Made by a program: the position numbers and the translations under genes
The notes under the pieces: generated by a model
The model's database searches: none
What the model was told of the DNA's origin: nothing
What the model saw: the letters and a program-made list of their open reading frames with translations, nothing else
DNA from: Bacteroides caecigallinarum
GTDB taxonomy: Bacteria; Bacteroidota; Bacteroidia; Bacteroidales; Bacteroidaceae
Reading direction: 5' to 3'
DNA length: 58,544 bases
Assembly: GCF_016901995.1 (NCBI RefSeq)
Contig: NZ_JACJLE010000022.1
Coordinates: 1-58,544, forward strand
Shown here: piece after piece, positions 38,026 to 49,198 of the stretch
How positions within the stretch are numbered: position 1 is the stretch's first letter
Layout: every line of letters begins with the position of its first letter

Positions 38026-39663
38026 TTATAATTTCTCTGCGGTTAATGTCACATTACTCGAATTGGAAACATCCAGAGTAAGTTTATAAGTACCGGTTTG
38101 GTCTTCAGTTACTTGCCATTTGTAATCTTGATCATTCGCCTGACGATAAGCTACATTCATGCTATTTCCTATTTCAAATAGAGTATTTTCCCCAGGAGCA
38201 TAATAATCATAATTAGTATTATTATATTCTATTCTGGAGAGTATTTTAAAGTCACCCTCATGCAAGTTGATTATCAATTCATATTTATTGTCACCTGCCT
38301 TTGTAAAATAGGGAGCTCTTTTCAAATCATAACCATTGGTTTGATTTTCACCCTCTGCCACTGATAAAACACTTCCAACCAAATAAACAACATCTAACTT
38401 TTCCACTTTTACTTTCATAGTTTCCACATTAACAGTGACAGTATATGTACCTTTTTCTGTTATCACCCACTTATTATCACGTTTAATGGTTCCATTATCA
38501 TAATATATCACAGGATATGCATTCATTTCCTCACCTAAATCTACATTTTTATTAGTTGCTCCATTCATATTAGGCATTAATTGTACATCTCCAATAAGAC
38601 TTTGTTGAAGGAGAGCAAATTTCATTTCTTGGTTATCACCGGTTACATTTCCTGTCCAAGTAAAGGTTTTCCCATCTTCGCTTTTCGTCATTTCATACGG
38701 CAGTTGCCAATCCGTGAAACCACTTGCCAAGTATAATTTATCAAATTTCAATGTTCCAGGAACTATTATATTACCATCACTTATATCACCATCGTCCCAA
38801 TTCTTAATGCTTACTCCTGTAATACTTACATTTATATTTCCTGAAGGAGTTGTTTCAAATTTAACTTTATAAGTATACTTCTTACCAGCTTCAAATTTAG
38901 TACTGTTACTAATCGTCGCATCAAATATTTTTTCATTCAATTGAAATGTCAATTTACGATCTTCTGCACTATTGTTTCCTTCATTGGGTAACACAATAGC
39001 TTCTGTAAAACGATAATTATCCAAATTCCAATATTTCATAACTATCTCTTTTTTTTCACTCCCTTCAGCAATCAACAACTCATCATTCAAAATATCATAC
39101 TGAATATCAGTATATTGATTGCCTATTGCAGCATATATACCATCGGTATTGACATCACCTTCTATTTCAAAAAAAAGTTTAGTCAAACGATGTTTAAATC
39201 CAAGATTAATAGTAGGATTACTTTTACTTGCACCTTCTGCTTTTGCTGACATTAAATCTATACGTGGCTGCTCATCCTGATTAGCTAAATTCAACGATAA
39301 TTTATTTTCAACTACATTTCCTTGCGGATAATAAGCCACTACATTCACAACATCATCACTTTCGGGAAAATAAGCCGTATTAGCTTCCCCGTCAGGAGAA
39401 AAATTACCATTGTCCTTATCAATTACTACATAACGATAATTACTTACACCACCTACTATGCTATTATCTGCACTTACCATATACACACCGATAGCGTCAT
39501 TCGCATCCCAATGGTCATCTGCCGCACGTGTCATAAGCATATTGATATCACCATTTATTTGCAGTGGTACCCGTCTGCTATCCATTACCTGTTCTTCTAC
39601 TTCATTGCTGCAACCTGCCATCATCAAAGCAGCCAGCATAACAAAACATGTTTTCTTTTTCAT
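38026..39663 (-). CDS. Fimbrillin-like lipoprotein fused to SusE/F-type domains
   Basis: This 545-residue lipoprotein (lipobox ending at Cys18, MMAGC) has two unlike parts. Residues of about 30-298 follow the fimbrillin (Mfa-like) pattern: MLMTRAADDHWDANDAIGVYMV, of which RAADDHWDANDAIGVYMV is diagnostic, then VNVVAYYPQ, INLGFKHRLTKLFFEIEG and SIKNWDDGD. Residues of about 308-424 and 425-545 are two SusE/SusF-type beta domains, opening with LYLASGFTDWQ and VYLVGSVLS and closing with NKWVITEKGTYTVTVNVETM and YKWQVTEDQTGTYKLTLDV. SusE/F domains of this kind bind starch-like glycans at the surface. The fusion suggests either a surface glycan-binding lipoprotein with a fimbrillin stalk or a fimbria-like subunit that carries glycan-binding domains. 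It is the last gene of the susC operon. Confidence 0.75.
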   Translation of the reverse strand: MKKKTCFVMLAALMMAGCSNEVEEQVMDSRRVPLQINGDINMLMTRAADDHWDANDAIGVYMVSADNSIVGGVSNYRYVVIDKDNGNFSPDGEANTAYFPESDDVVNVVAYYPQGNVVENKLSLNLANQDEQPRIDLMSAKAEGASKSNPTINLGFKHRLTKLFFEIEGDVNTDGIYAAIGNQYTDIQYDILNDELLIAEGSEKKEIVMKYWNLDNYRFTEAIVLPNEGNNSAEDRKLTFQLNEKIFDATISNSTKFEAGKKYTYKVKFETTPSGNINVSITGVSIKNWDDGDISDGNIIVPGTLKFDKLYLASGFTDWQLPYEMTKSEDGKTFTWTGNVTGDNQEMKFALLQQSLIGDVQLMPNMNGATNKNVDLGEEMNAYPVIYYDNGTIKRDNKWVITEKGTYTVTVNVETMKVKVEKLDVVYLVGSVLSVAEGENQTNGYDLKRAPYFTKAGDNKYELIINLHEGDFKILSRIEYNNTNYDYYAPGENTLFEIGNSMNVAYRQANDQDYKWQVTEDQTGTYKLTLDVSNSSNVTLTAEKL

Positions 39664-39687
39664 TGCTTAAATCTTTAAAGTTCTTAA

Positions 39688-40563
39688 TTATTTTAACCAA
39701 TCTAAATCTCCTTTTTCTTCCACAACCCAAGTCATGACCTTACCGTTGAACCCGCCTCTTCCTTCTATATCCAACGGCGTATTACCGCCTTCGTCAAGTT
39801 TAGACAATACTTCAGTAAGGTCGGTAGTTATTGTCTCAGTTTCTCCATCTTCTTTAGTTATCTTCACCGTCATTATCTGCCGCTGTGCTTTTTCTTGAGA
39901 TACCCCTAATAGACGCACAGTGCCTTTGAGCCGCATACTTGCCTCACCTTCTGCTACCGGTGACGCAGTAAAATTGACAGAAGCTTTAGCCACACTCAGC
40001 AGTTCACCGGTAGTTAGGTCTATACTCGATACTACATTATCCAGCATACCTGTCACCGATTTAATACTCTCCACATCGGTATCCATTGTTATATTAACTT
40101 GACGTGTACGCTGTTGCATCTTTACAGTCAGCCGCAATGTATCTCCTGTCAAAGCAAGTAGTTCATCCTGTACTAAATCCTCCGAAACAGAAAACAAATC
40201 ATCGGGATTACCTGTAACGACAGAACTTCCCTCACTCCTTGTAGCTACCGTATTCAGGGTAGCTATATTACCGTTAACAGTAACTCCTTGCGGTTCATTA
40301 TACGCCACCATGTCATAATCACTTGTGGAGAGCAATAAAAAACTATTTACATTACCGGTTACTTCCTGTGTCTCATTGCCTATACGCACCATATATTTCG
40401 CCGGTGCTGCCGAAGAACATTCCGACCAATCTGCCGTAAGTTTTACCACAGTCCGCGCTTTCTTCATCGGTGCCGGTAATTCGTCTTTGGCACAACTGCC
40501 CATCACGCATAGTCCTGCCAAGAGAAGTAAAGCATTGAATTTACATAATCTTATTCGTCTCAT
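39688..40563 (-). CDS. Fimbrial-type lipoprotein (DUF5119/Mfa2-like)
   Basis: This 291-residue lipoprotein has a lipobox ending at Cys24 (CVMGSC) followed by AKDELPAP. Its beta-rich body, with VVKLTADWSECSSAAPAKYMVRIG and DYDMVAYNEPQGVTVNGN, resembles DUF5119/FimB-Mfa2-type proteins that often accompany fimbrillin genes in Bacteroidetes; only short pieces of this similarity can be judged by eye. Near residues 145-200 a second beta domain (LRLTVKMQQRTRQVNITMD) follows. The gene starts 3 bases after the GH97 stop and ends 25 bases before the fimbrillin/SusE-F start. The pair is therefore probably translated together and may form one surface assembly. Confidence 0.55.
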   Translation of the reverse strand: MRRIRLCKFNALLLLAGLCVMGSCAKDELPAPMKKARTVVKLTADWSECSSAAPAKYMVRIGNETQEVTGNVNSFLLLSTSDYDMVAYNEPQGVTVNGNIATLNTVATRSEGSSVVTGNPDDLFSVSEDLVQDELLALTGDTLRLTVKMQQRTRQVNITMDTDVESIKSVTGMLDNVVSSIDLTTGELLSVAKASVNFTASPVAEGEASMRLKGTVRLLGVSQEKAQRQIMTVKITKEDGETETITTDLTEVLSKLDEGGNTPLDIEGRGGFNGKVMTWVVEEKGDLDWLK

Positions 40564-40566
40564 TTT

Positions 40567-42738
<2,172 letters not shown>

Positions 42739-42761
42739 CTATCTATTCATAAGTGAGACAA

Positions 42762-44246
42762 TCAGAGTTTTGTCAACCTCACAATCTTGCAGGCATGCGC
42801 CTCAAGTTCCACATTCAAGTTATCAGCTTCTCCTTCATCTGCATGTTTCCACAAGTCACGCACTTTCATCTTACCCTCAATACCTAAATCGGAGAATTTC
42901 ACCGAACGAAACTGCTTGGAATCTTCGCGATTGAACAGGCCTATCACCCAGTCACCGTTTGTCATCTGTCCATACCATATCTGACTGTCCGTACTATTTA
43001 AAACATCGGATAAAGGTTTACCGACAAAACCATCCTTATTCAAAGCCAGCATTTCTTCGTTCTGGCAAAACTTCAAATCTGAATTGGCAAAACTATCTCC
43101 CGGCACATCGGCAATCGCTACCGGACCGCCCGCCATGAGTTGCAGAGAAATGACACTTTCCTTTTCCGCATCGGAAACGAATGTATTCAAGCGGATAAAG
43201 TCACCGTCCATAATCATTTTACCACGTCCGGAGTATTTAGACCAGTGCGTAAAGCCATCGAACATATTGCCACAACTGGGCCAATCTTCAAATACTTTGC
43301 CGCGATCGGAATTAGACACATGATGCCAGCCACCGCTCCACGTATCACCAACGATACGCGCCATATTACCATACTCACGCTCCAGAGCCGCATCCTCATG
43401 CATATTGGGCATTACCAACGAAGTAAATACACCGTATTTCTTTGCAGCCTTACAGATATATTGCAGAGCAAGTTTATAATTCTCTCGTCCGTACCCTTTA
43501 CCTTTTATGGCATTCATACCGCGGTCGTACCCGTTTTCATAATAACAAAGAAAGTCCATACGGATAAAGTCCACACCAAGATTCTTATAATATTTAAAGA
43601 AGCCGTCGATGTACTCCTCAGCACCTTTATGACTTGCTACTACCCACGAGAAGCCATCGTCGGCGTCAGGATAAAGTACATTATCTTCACCTTGCTTATA
43701 ACGCAAATCCTTGAAGGTAATATTATCAGTACCCTCTATAATGGTTTCTTCCGGACCATGTATCCACAAAGGATTGTCATAGACACCCAATTTCAGTCCC
43801 TTAGCCTTGCACATTTCCGAAAGTTTCTTCAGTTTTACCGATCCGTATTTCGTCATATATCCCGTATGATCGGGCTCGGAAGTACCATCCATCGCCATAA
43901 AACCATCCGTACAAATCATATTGTAACCATAAGGAAGCAGATTTTCCGCCACATAGTCGATTATATCCTGCCAGGAACCTTCAGACATATCAATAGCCTG
44001 TCCTTGCCCACCGGCATTGACCAATTCTTCATTTCTGCGCTCCAATCTCCAACAGTATTCATAGACACTCCAATAGAGAGGGGCGTTATAAGTATGTATT
44101 CCTTCCGTATCAGCGTCATCACCGGGAGTTATCACGGGATCATCGGGAATCATATCCGGTGTCCAGCCTGTACCCTTATCCTCGCATCCTCCGAAAAAGA
44201 ATGTCAATGCCATCAAAAACAGTTTCATATTCAAATTCTTTATCAT
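42762..44246 (-). CDS. GH27-like surface lipoprotein hydrolase, copy A
   Basis: The start is placed at the ATG at 44246, which matches the start of copy B and gives about 494 residues; a longer frame opens at 44282. The lipobox ends at FFFGGC, followed by EDKGTGWTPDMIPDD, an acidic tether suited to surface export. The body resembles clan GH-D/GH27: LKLGVYDNPLW, the candidate nucleophile Asp in GVDFIRMDFL, the candidate acid/base Asp in RIVGDTWSGGW, and SLQLMAGGPVAIAD. GH27 holds alpha-galactosidases but also isomaltodextranases. In a locus with SusB-like GH97, GH31 and a SusR-like regulator, an endo- or exo-acting alpha-glucan enzyme is plausible. Specificity is inference. Confidence 0.72.
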   Translation of the reverse strand: MIKNLNMKLFLMALTFFFGGCEDKGTGWTPDMIPDDPVITPGDDADTEGIHTYNAPLYWSVYEYCWRLERRNEELVNAGGQGQAIDMSEGSWQDIIDYVAENLLPYGYNMICTDGFMAMDGTSEPDHTGYMTKYGSVKLKKLSEMCKAKGLKLGVYDNPLWIHGPEETIIEGTDNITFKDLRYKQGEDNVLYPDADDGFSWVVASHKGAEEYIDGFFKYYKNLGVDFIRMDFLCYYENGYDRGMNAIKGKGYGRENYKLALQYICKAAKKYGVFTSLVMPNMHEDAALEREYGNMARIVGDTWSGGWHHVSNSDRGKVFEDWPSCGNMFDGFTHWSKYSGRGKMIMDGDFIRLNTFVSDAEKESVISLQLMAGGPVAIADVPGDSFANSDLKFCQNEEMLALNKDGFVGKPLSDVLNSTDSQIWYGQMTNGDWVIGLFNREDSKQFRSVKFSDLGIEGKMKVRDLWKHADEGEADNLNVELEAHACKIVRLTKL

Positions 44247-44307
44247 ATCATTATTTTCACCTGAATTTCTCAAACAAGACAATACTTGTTTTATTATACT
44301 TTAATTA

Positions 44308-45768
44308 TCACTCAGATTTTGTCAGACGTACAATCTTGCAAGAATGCCCGGGAATCTTATAACTCAAAGAAGTTTCAGCTTCCCCCTCATCCTGATGTTT
44401 CCACAAATCACGCACTTTTACCTTGCCCTCAATGCCTATTTCAGAAAAATCGAGTGTACGGTCATATTCATTATCTTCTTTATTGAAAAAACCTATGATA
44501 TAGTCTCCGTCGGACATCTGTCCGTACCATATTTGATTGTCTGCATTCCACAAATCATCCGACAAAGGTTTTCCTACAAATCCGTCTTTGTTTAAAGCCA
44601 GCAATTCTTCATTCTGATAAAACTTTAAATCACCGCTGACAATCGTATTATACTGATCGGCTACGGCAATCGGACCACCCGCCATCAGTTGCAAAGAAAT
44701 CACGCTCTGTTTTTCACCTTCCGTCTTAAATGTATTCAAACGGGTAAAATCAGCATCCAGCACTACCTTTCCCCTTCCCGCAATGTGCGACCAACTGATA
44801 AGGCCGGTAAACATATTAGAGGTAGACGGCCATCCATTGGGATTGAACCATGTAGAGCCATTGCTTGCAAAGTGTTCCCACCCGCCTTTCATTGTATCGG
44901 CATCTACCCGAATCATATTACCATATTTCTTCTCCAACTCCGCATCATTTTTCAGATTGGGCATCACAAGCGAAGTGAATACCTGATACTTTGTGGCGGC
45001 CTCGGAAATATACTTCAGCGCGAGTTCGTATTCTTCACGTCCATATCCTCTACCGGGCATTCCGCCGGCACCATCTCCCGTTTCAAACAGACAGAGGAAG
45101 TCCATACGGATAAACTCTACTCCTATTTTCTTATAATATTTAAAGAAGCCATCAATAAACTCCTTAGCACCTTCATGACTGGGAACTACCCAAGTGAAGA
45201 TATCCCCTTTATCCGGATAAAGAACATCATCTTTGGCGGGATTGTACACTAAACTACCAACTGTAATACCTTCCGTGCCTTTTACTACCGTTTCATACGG
45301 GCAGTGTACCCATAACGGATTATCATAAACACCCAGTTTCAAACCTTTAGCCTTACATTTAGCTACTAAATCCGTCAGTTTTATACCGGCATAATGGGTC
45401 ATATACCCACCCGGTTCAATACTGGGATCGTTTGTCATTGACATAAATCCGTCCGTACAAATCATATCGTAACCATAAGGCAGAAGATTCTCCGATACCC
45501 AATCAATATTCGCATCCCAAGTCACTTCAGGCATATTCGTATTACTACCGGCCTGTTCGGCTACCCAGGCATACTCATATACACTCCAATATAAAGGAGC
45601 GTTCAAACTGATAGGTGCATACACCTGTTCATCGTCATCATCATCATCATCAGACGGCAAATTCTCGTCAGGAATCATATCAGGCGTCCATCCGGTTCCT
45701 TCATCTTGGCATCCCCCAAAAAGGGATGCCACAATCAATAAAAATTGTATAATAAATATTTTTATCAT
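44308..45768 (-). CDS. GH27-like surface lipoprotein hydrolase, copy B
   Basis: This 486-residue lipoprotein (lipobox ending at Cys20, SLFGGC) is a tandem paralogue of copy A. Both share the tether GTGWTPDMIPD, the opening NAPLYWSVYEY, LLPYGYDMICTDGFM, LKLGVYDNPLW and SLQLMAGGPIAVAD. Copy B has a run of seven aspartates (residues 40-46) after the tether, a strong surface-export hint. Candidate catalytic residues are Asp223 in EFIRMDFL and Asp289 or Asp291 in RVDADTMKGGW. The acid/base neighbourhood differs from copy A (RIVGDTWSGGW), so the two may cut different linkages. It follows the SusE-like gene by 12 bases and is likely the first enzyme to meet the polymer. Confidence 0.72.
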   Translation of the reverse strand: MIKIFIIQFLLIVASLFGGCQDEGTGWTPDMIPDENLPSDDDDDDDEQVYAPISLNAPLYWSVYEYAWVAEQAGSNTNMPEVTWDANIDWVSENLLPYGYDMICTDGFMSMTNDPSIEPGGYMTHYAGIKLTDLVAKCKAKGLKLGVYDNPLWVHCPYETVVKGTEGITVGSLVYNPAKDDVLYPDKGDIFTWVVPSHEGAKEFIDGFFKYYKKIGVEFIRMDFLCLFETGDGAGGMPGRGYGREEYELALKYISEAATKYQVFTSLVMPNLKNDAELEKKYGNMIRVDADTMKGGWEHFASNGSTWFNPNGWPSTSNMFTGLISWSHIAGRGKVVLDADFTRLNTFKTEGEKQSVISLQLMAGGPIAVADQYNTIVSGDLKFYQNEELLALNKDGFVGKPLSDDLWNADNQIWYGQMSDGDYIIGFFNKEDNEYDRTLDFSEIGIEGKVKVRDLWKHQDEGEAETSLSYKIPGHSCKIVRLTKSE

Positions 45769-45780
45769 AATTATCTGGTA

Positions 45781-47283
45781 TTACGGTAGTTTTTCAAATT
45801 TAACTGTCATATCTATCACATTCAGAGATATCTTATATTTCCCGGCTTCATCCACTCTCCACTTATAGTCGTTCTCATCTGTATTATCAGGATAATTTTT
45901 ACGTACCATTTTCAGGGCATTGGTAACTGAAGTACCATTTACCTCAGGCATCAAATAATCACACTCAAAACCTTCAGTATTACTCAGGGGAAATTTTATT
46001 TCTCCTGGGTCGAGATGTCCTTCCCATACAAACGTACCTTTCTTTTCATCCGGATTATACTGGAAAGCTATTTTAAATGGTGTATCCCATTGGGTTGCAG
46101 TAGCGCTACCTGTCATCCAAACAGCTTTAATAGAGAGATCATCAGGTATTTCTATTTTCGGTTTCTTTTCGAATGTTATTTCCATCAGATAAGTATCCAA
46201 AATTATTTTATAACTGCCTGCCTGAGATTCTGTAATTTTCCATTTATAATCATGAGTTCCTACTTTTTCTTTCTCTACATACTCCATAGTATTATCACCG
46301 CCAGGCTCTGTACCATGCGTCTTCGGCATCAGATAAGGTATATTCCAATCCTCACGTAATTCCAACGGAAACTTTAATTCTCCTTCATATAAATCCCCTT
46401 CATAAACAAACTGTATATTATTAATTCTCTTCAATTCAACCGCACTCATAATATTCCAACCTGCCGGAGTAGCATTACCTACCGCCCAAACTTTTTCATA
46501 TTTATTTTCCGGATATTCACTTGCAATAGTTAATTCCTCCACATCGACAGTAATGAAATAATACCCATCCTTATCTATGTGGAACAGCGTTTCCGTACCA
46601 TCATCCGTTTCATTATAAACCAATGTATTGTTATCGGCGCCTCTTGTATAAGAAGGTGTCAGACTTGTCCGGCTCTTTATGAACTTAAAGTCACCTTGCT
46701 TCAAATGTCCGCCCCATTCATATTTTTGTTCGGAAAGCACCTCATTCATTTTAAGCGCTTTAGTTGCATCCATCCCTTCAACGGCGGTACCTACAATGAA
46801 AAGATCTCTCGCCGCAATATAATAACCTGTCACCGAAAACTGCACCTTGGATATTTCCGGTTTCATATATACACTGCCTCCTGAAACTTCAGCTATGATT
46901 TCTGCCTCTAACATGGCGGTTTCTCCCGCTGTTACCTTCCACCCGCTCAATAAATCGTTCATTTCCTTGTGCGTATAACTGATACTTTGTACACCTTCCG
47001 GAATTTCTACTTTTGCGATGGAAGTCTCAAAATTATTATCGGCCATATCCATTTTAAAATAATATGTGAGTTTCGTTCCTTCTCCTCGATTGGCAGCACT
47101 TCCCCATGTAAAGGATATTGCTTCTTCATTACCCAAATCCTGATTCAATACCACATCACTCGAAGAAACTTTCAGTCCCATCGTGTCTTGTGGGGAATCC
47201 AAAGTTATCCGTTCCGTTTCATCTTGACAGCCCATAATTACAAAGGGTAATGTCATTAGAATATTTTTTATCGCATTCTTCAT
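45781..47283 (-). CDS. SusE-like outer membrane glycan-binding lipoprotein
   Basis: Starting at the ATG at 47283 gives 500 residues with a compact signal (MKNAIKNILMTLPFVIMGC) and lipid-modified cysteine; another ATG lies five codons upstream. An Ig-like SusE N-terminal domain (about 20-155, with EEAISFTWGSAANRGEGTKLTYYFK) precedes three SusE/SusF-type beta domains that open with LFIVGTAVEG, VWAVGNATPAGW and VWMTGSATATQW. Each ends with a YKW/KITESQAGSYKI-like strand pair. In the starch system such domains hold the polymer at the surface. The position right after SusD fits this role. Exposed Trp residues occur in each domain, but the ligand cannot be assigned. Confidence 0.85.
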   Translation of the reverse strand: MKNAIKNILMTLPFVIMGCQDETERITLDSPQDTMGLKVSSSDVVLNQDLGNEEAISFTWGSAANRGEGTKLTYYFKMDMADNNFETSIAKVEIPEGVQSISYTHKEMNDLLSGWKVTAGETAMLEAEIIAEVSGGSVYMKPEISKVQFSVTGYYIAARDLFIVGTAVEGMDATKALKMNEVLSEQKYEWGGHLKQGDFKFIKSRTSLTPSYTRGADNNTLVYNETDDGTETLFHIDKDGYYFITVDVEELTIASEYPENKYEKVWAVGNATPAGWNIMSAVELKRINNIQFVYEGDLYEGELKFPLELREDWNIPYLMPKTHGTEPGGDNTMEYVEKEKVGTHDYKWKITESQAGSYKIILDTYLMEITFEKKPKIEIPDDLSIKAVWMTGSATATQWDTPFKIAFQYNPDEKKGTFVWEGHLDPGEIKFPLSNTEGFECDYLMPEVNGTSVTNALKMVRKNYPDNTDENDYKWRVDEAGKYKISLNVIDMTVKFEKLP

Positions 47284-47307
47284 AATAATCAATTGCATTT
47301 TTAACTG

Positions 47308-49173
47308 TTAATTCCAATAAGGGCTTTGAACAAGTTTATCATTCTTATCTATTTCCGACTGATGGATAGGGAACCAATAATAGGCTTTCTTGTATACCCG
47401 TTTCAGATAAGGCGTACGTACATAGAAAGAAGAATTATCTCTTCCGCTGAAATTCATTCCGTAGAAATCACCGTTCAATACATTTTCCGCTTCTTTCCAA
47501 CGGCGAAGATCATCATAACGGATTCCTTCACAGCTCAATTCCACACGACGTTCGGCACGAATCAACTTGCGCATTTCCGCCTGGTCGTTCAAATCAACAT
47601 GAATATAATTTTCATCCGTAGCACCCGTGGTATACTGACGAATGCCCGCACGTTCACGGATTTTATTCAGATAGACCAAAATGTCTCCATTACCCGGATC
47701 GGATTCGTTCAATGCTTCCGCATAATTCAGATAAGCTTCGCCCAAGCGATAGACAATACCCGGACGATACTTATAAGTACCCTGCTTTACATTCAAGTCC
47801 GGAGAGATTTTTTTACGTATCAAATAACCGTTTTGCGGAGCATCATGGGTATGCGGATTGTCTTTACTTCCATTGAAAAAATCAAATAGACGCTTCTCCT
47901 GTGTGAAATAAGAGTTATTATAGCTCACCGTAATATAGAAACGAGGCTCACGATGACAATACATATTATAAGTGCCGCTTTTGGTTATCGCTCCTCCGTT
48001 CACTTCCGTATCCCACACTGTATTATCACGCGTTTCATCAGAAACAGAAAAACCTGTTTCCACATATTCGGAATCATCATCATTGATAGGCAGACCGTTT
48101 TCCATAAAGAATGCATCCACCAACGACTGCGTAACGCCCAAGCCGCCGCTACCGCCACTGGCAGCCGGAGTAGCATGTTTTTCGTATTCCCCATATTCCG
48201 AACCACCGGGACGTGCAAACAGAATTTCAGTATTTCCTTCGTCATATCTTGTCAGGAAAAGATTTTGATAAGACATAAACGGGTCTATTGTACCATCTTT
48301 ATTCTCCACCGTATACAATTTATGTCCGGCAGCTTCAGCGGCATCAATCAGTTCTTTGCAAGCCTGCGCTGCATACGCCCATTTAGTCTTGTCGGCAGTA
48401 GTACTGAAAAGATTCTCGCCGTCCTTATTCTTATGATTTGCATAATCAGGATTTCCATTTACCAACGGACTGGCGGCAAAAAGTAACATACGGGCACGTA
48501 CTGCAAGACACATGATAGAAGTAGCACGACCGTATTTACGTGCTTCGGTATATTTGGGGGGAAGAATTTTGGCTACTTCCTGCAACTCTTTATCCACCCA
48601 ATCCACCACTTCATAATAGGGGCGTTGTCCTTCCATTAAATCCGCCAAATTAAAGTCTGTCGGCGCTATATAGTTCGGTTTGAAAGGAATCGGACCATAC
48701 GTATTTGACAGCAGATAATAATAATAAGCGATCATAAACCGCATCTCCGCTTTCATATACGTCACTTCAGTAGCACTGATTCCCTGATCGGGCAGCGGAT
48801 GTACGTTTTCTATAAAAATATTAGCCTCGCGTATCAGCTGGGGCAACCGTGCCCAATAGTTACCGTCCCAATCCGTAGAAGGTGTCCATTCGCCCAATAG
48901 CATCGGAATTACTTTCCAATCCCATTGCCGCCACCGTTCAGAGGCCGTCATATCATCACTGAGAATATCCCATCCTAATTTCCGCGCGTATCCCCAATAA
49001 GGATCAGGAACATGAGAATATACATTGGCAAGCCAACCCTCTATACGGGTTTTATCTTCGAATACCATAGGGAGTGTCAGTTCCGTATCTGATTCTTTAT
49101 CCAGATAATCGACGCATGAAGTCAAGAGCTGCATACCCAAAACTCCGGTTATAATATATTTAAATAGTTTCAT
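47308..49173 (-). CDS. SusD family glycan-binding lipoprotein
   Basis: This 621-residue lipoprotein has a lipobox ending at Cys20 (LLTSC) and the SusD start VDYLDKESDTELTLPMVF. TPR-like helices include MKAEMRFMIAYYYYLLSNTYG and ATSIMCLAVRARMLLFAASP, and the C-terminus has RKLIRAERRVELSCEGIRYDDLRRW (diagnostic part RAERRVELSCEGIRYDDLRR) and YYWFPIHQSEIDKN. It pairs with the SusC 25 bases upstream and holds oligosaccharides at the transporter mouth. It belongs to the larger SusD type with extra surface loops. Regulation comes from the susC promoter. Confidence 0.95.
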   Translation of the reverse strand: MKLFKYIITGVLGMQLLTSCVDYLDKESDTELTLPMVFEDKTRIEGWLANVYSHVPDPYWGYARKLGWDILSDDMTASERWRQWDWKVIPMLLGEWTPSTDWDGNYWARLPQLIREANIFIENVHPLPDQGISATEVTYMKAEMRFMIAYYYYLLSNTYGPIPFKPNYIAPTDFNLADLMEGQRPYYEVVDWVDKELQEVAKILPPKYTEARKYGRATSIMCLAVRARMLLFAASPLVNGNPDYANHKNKDGENLFSTTADKTKWAYAAQACKELIDAAEAAGHKLYTVENKDGTIDPFMSYQNLFLTRYDEGNTEILFARPGGSEYGEYEKHATPAASGGSGGLGVTQSLVDAFFMENGLPINDDDSEYVETGFSVSDETRDNTVWDTEVNGGAITKSGTYNMYCHREPRFYITVSYNNSYFTQEKRLFDFFNGSKDNPHTHDAPQNGYLIRKKISPDLNVKQGTYKYRPGIVYRLGEAYLNYAEALNESDPGNGDILVYLNKIRERAGIRQYTTGATDENYIHVDLNDQAEMRKLIRAERRVELSCEGIRYDDLRRWKEAENVLNGDFYGMNFSGRDNSSFYVRTPYLKRVYKKAYYWFPIHQSEIDKNDKLVQSPYWN

Positions 49174-49198
49174 AATATGATTGTATAGTTGGTTATCA

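Noticed and set aside
43140..44264. A 374-codon open frame on the plus strand
   Set aside because: It is antisense to the GH27-like gene, has no signal, domain or promoter, and its composition is that of a complementary shadow.
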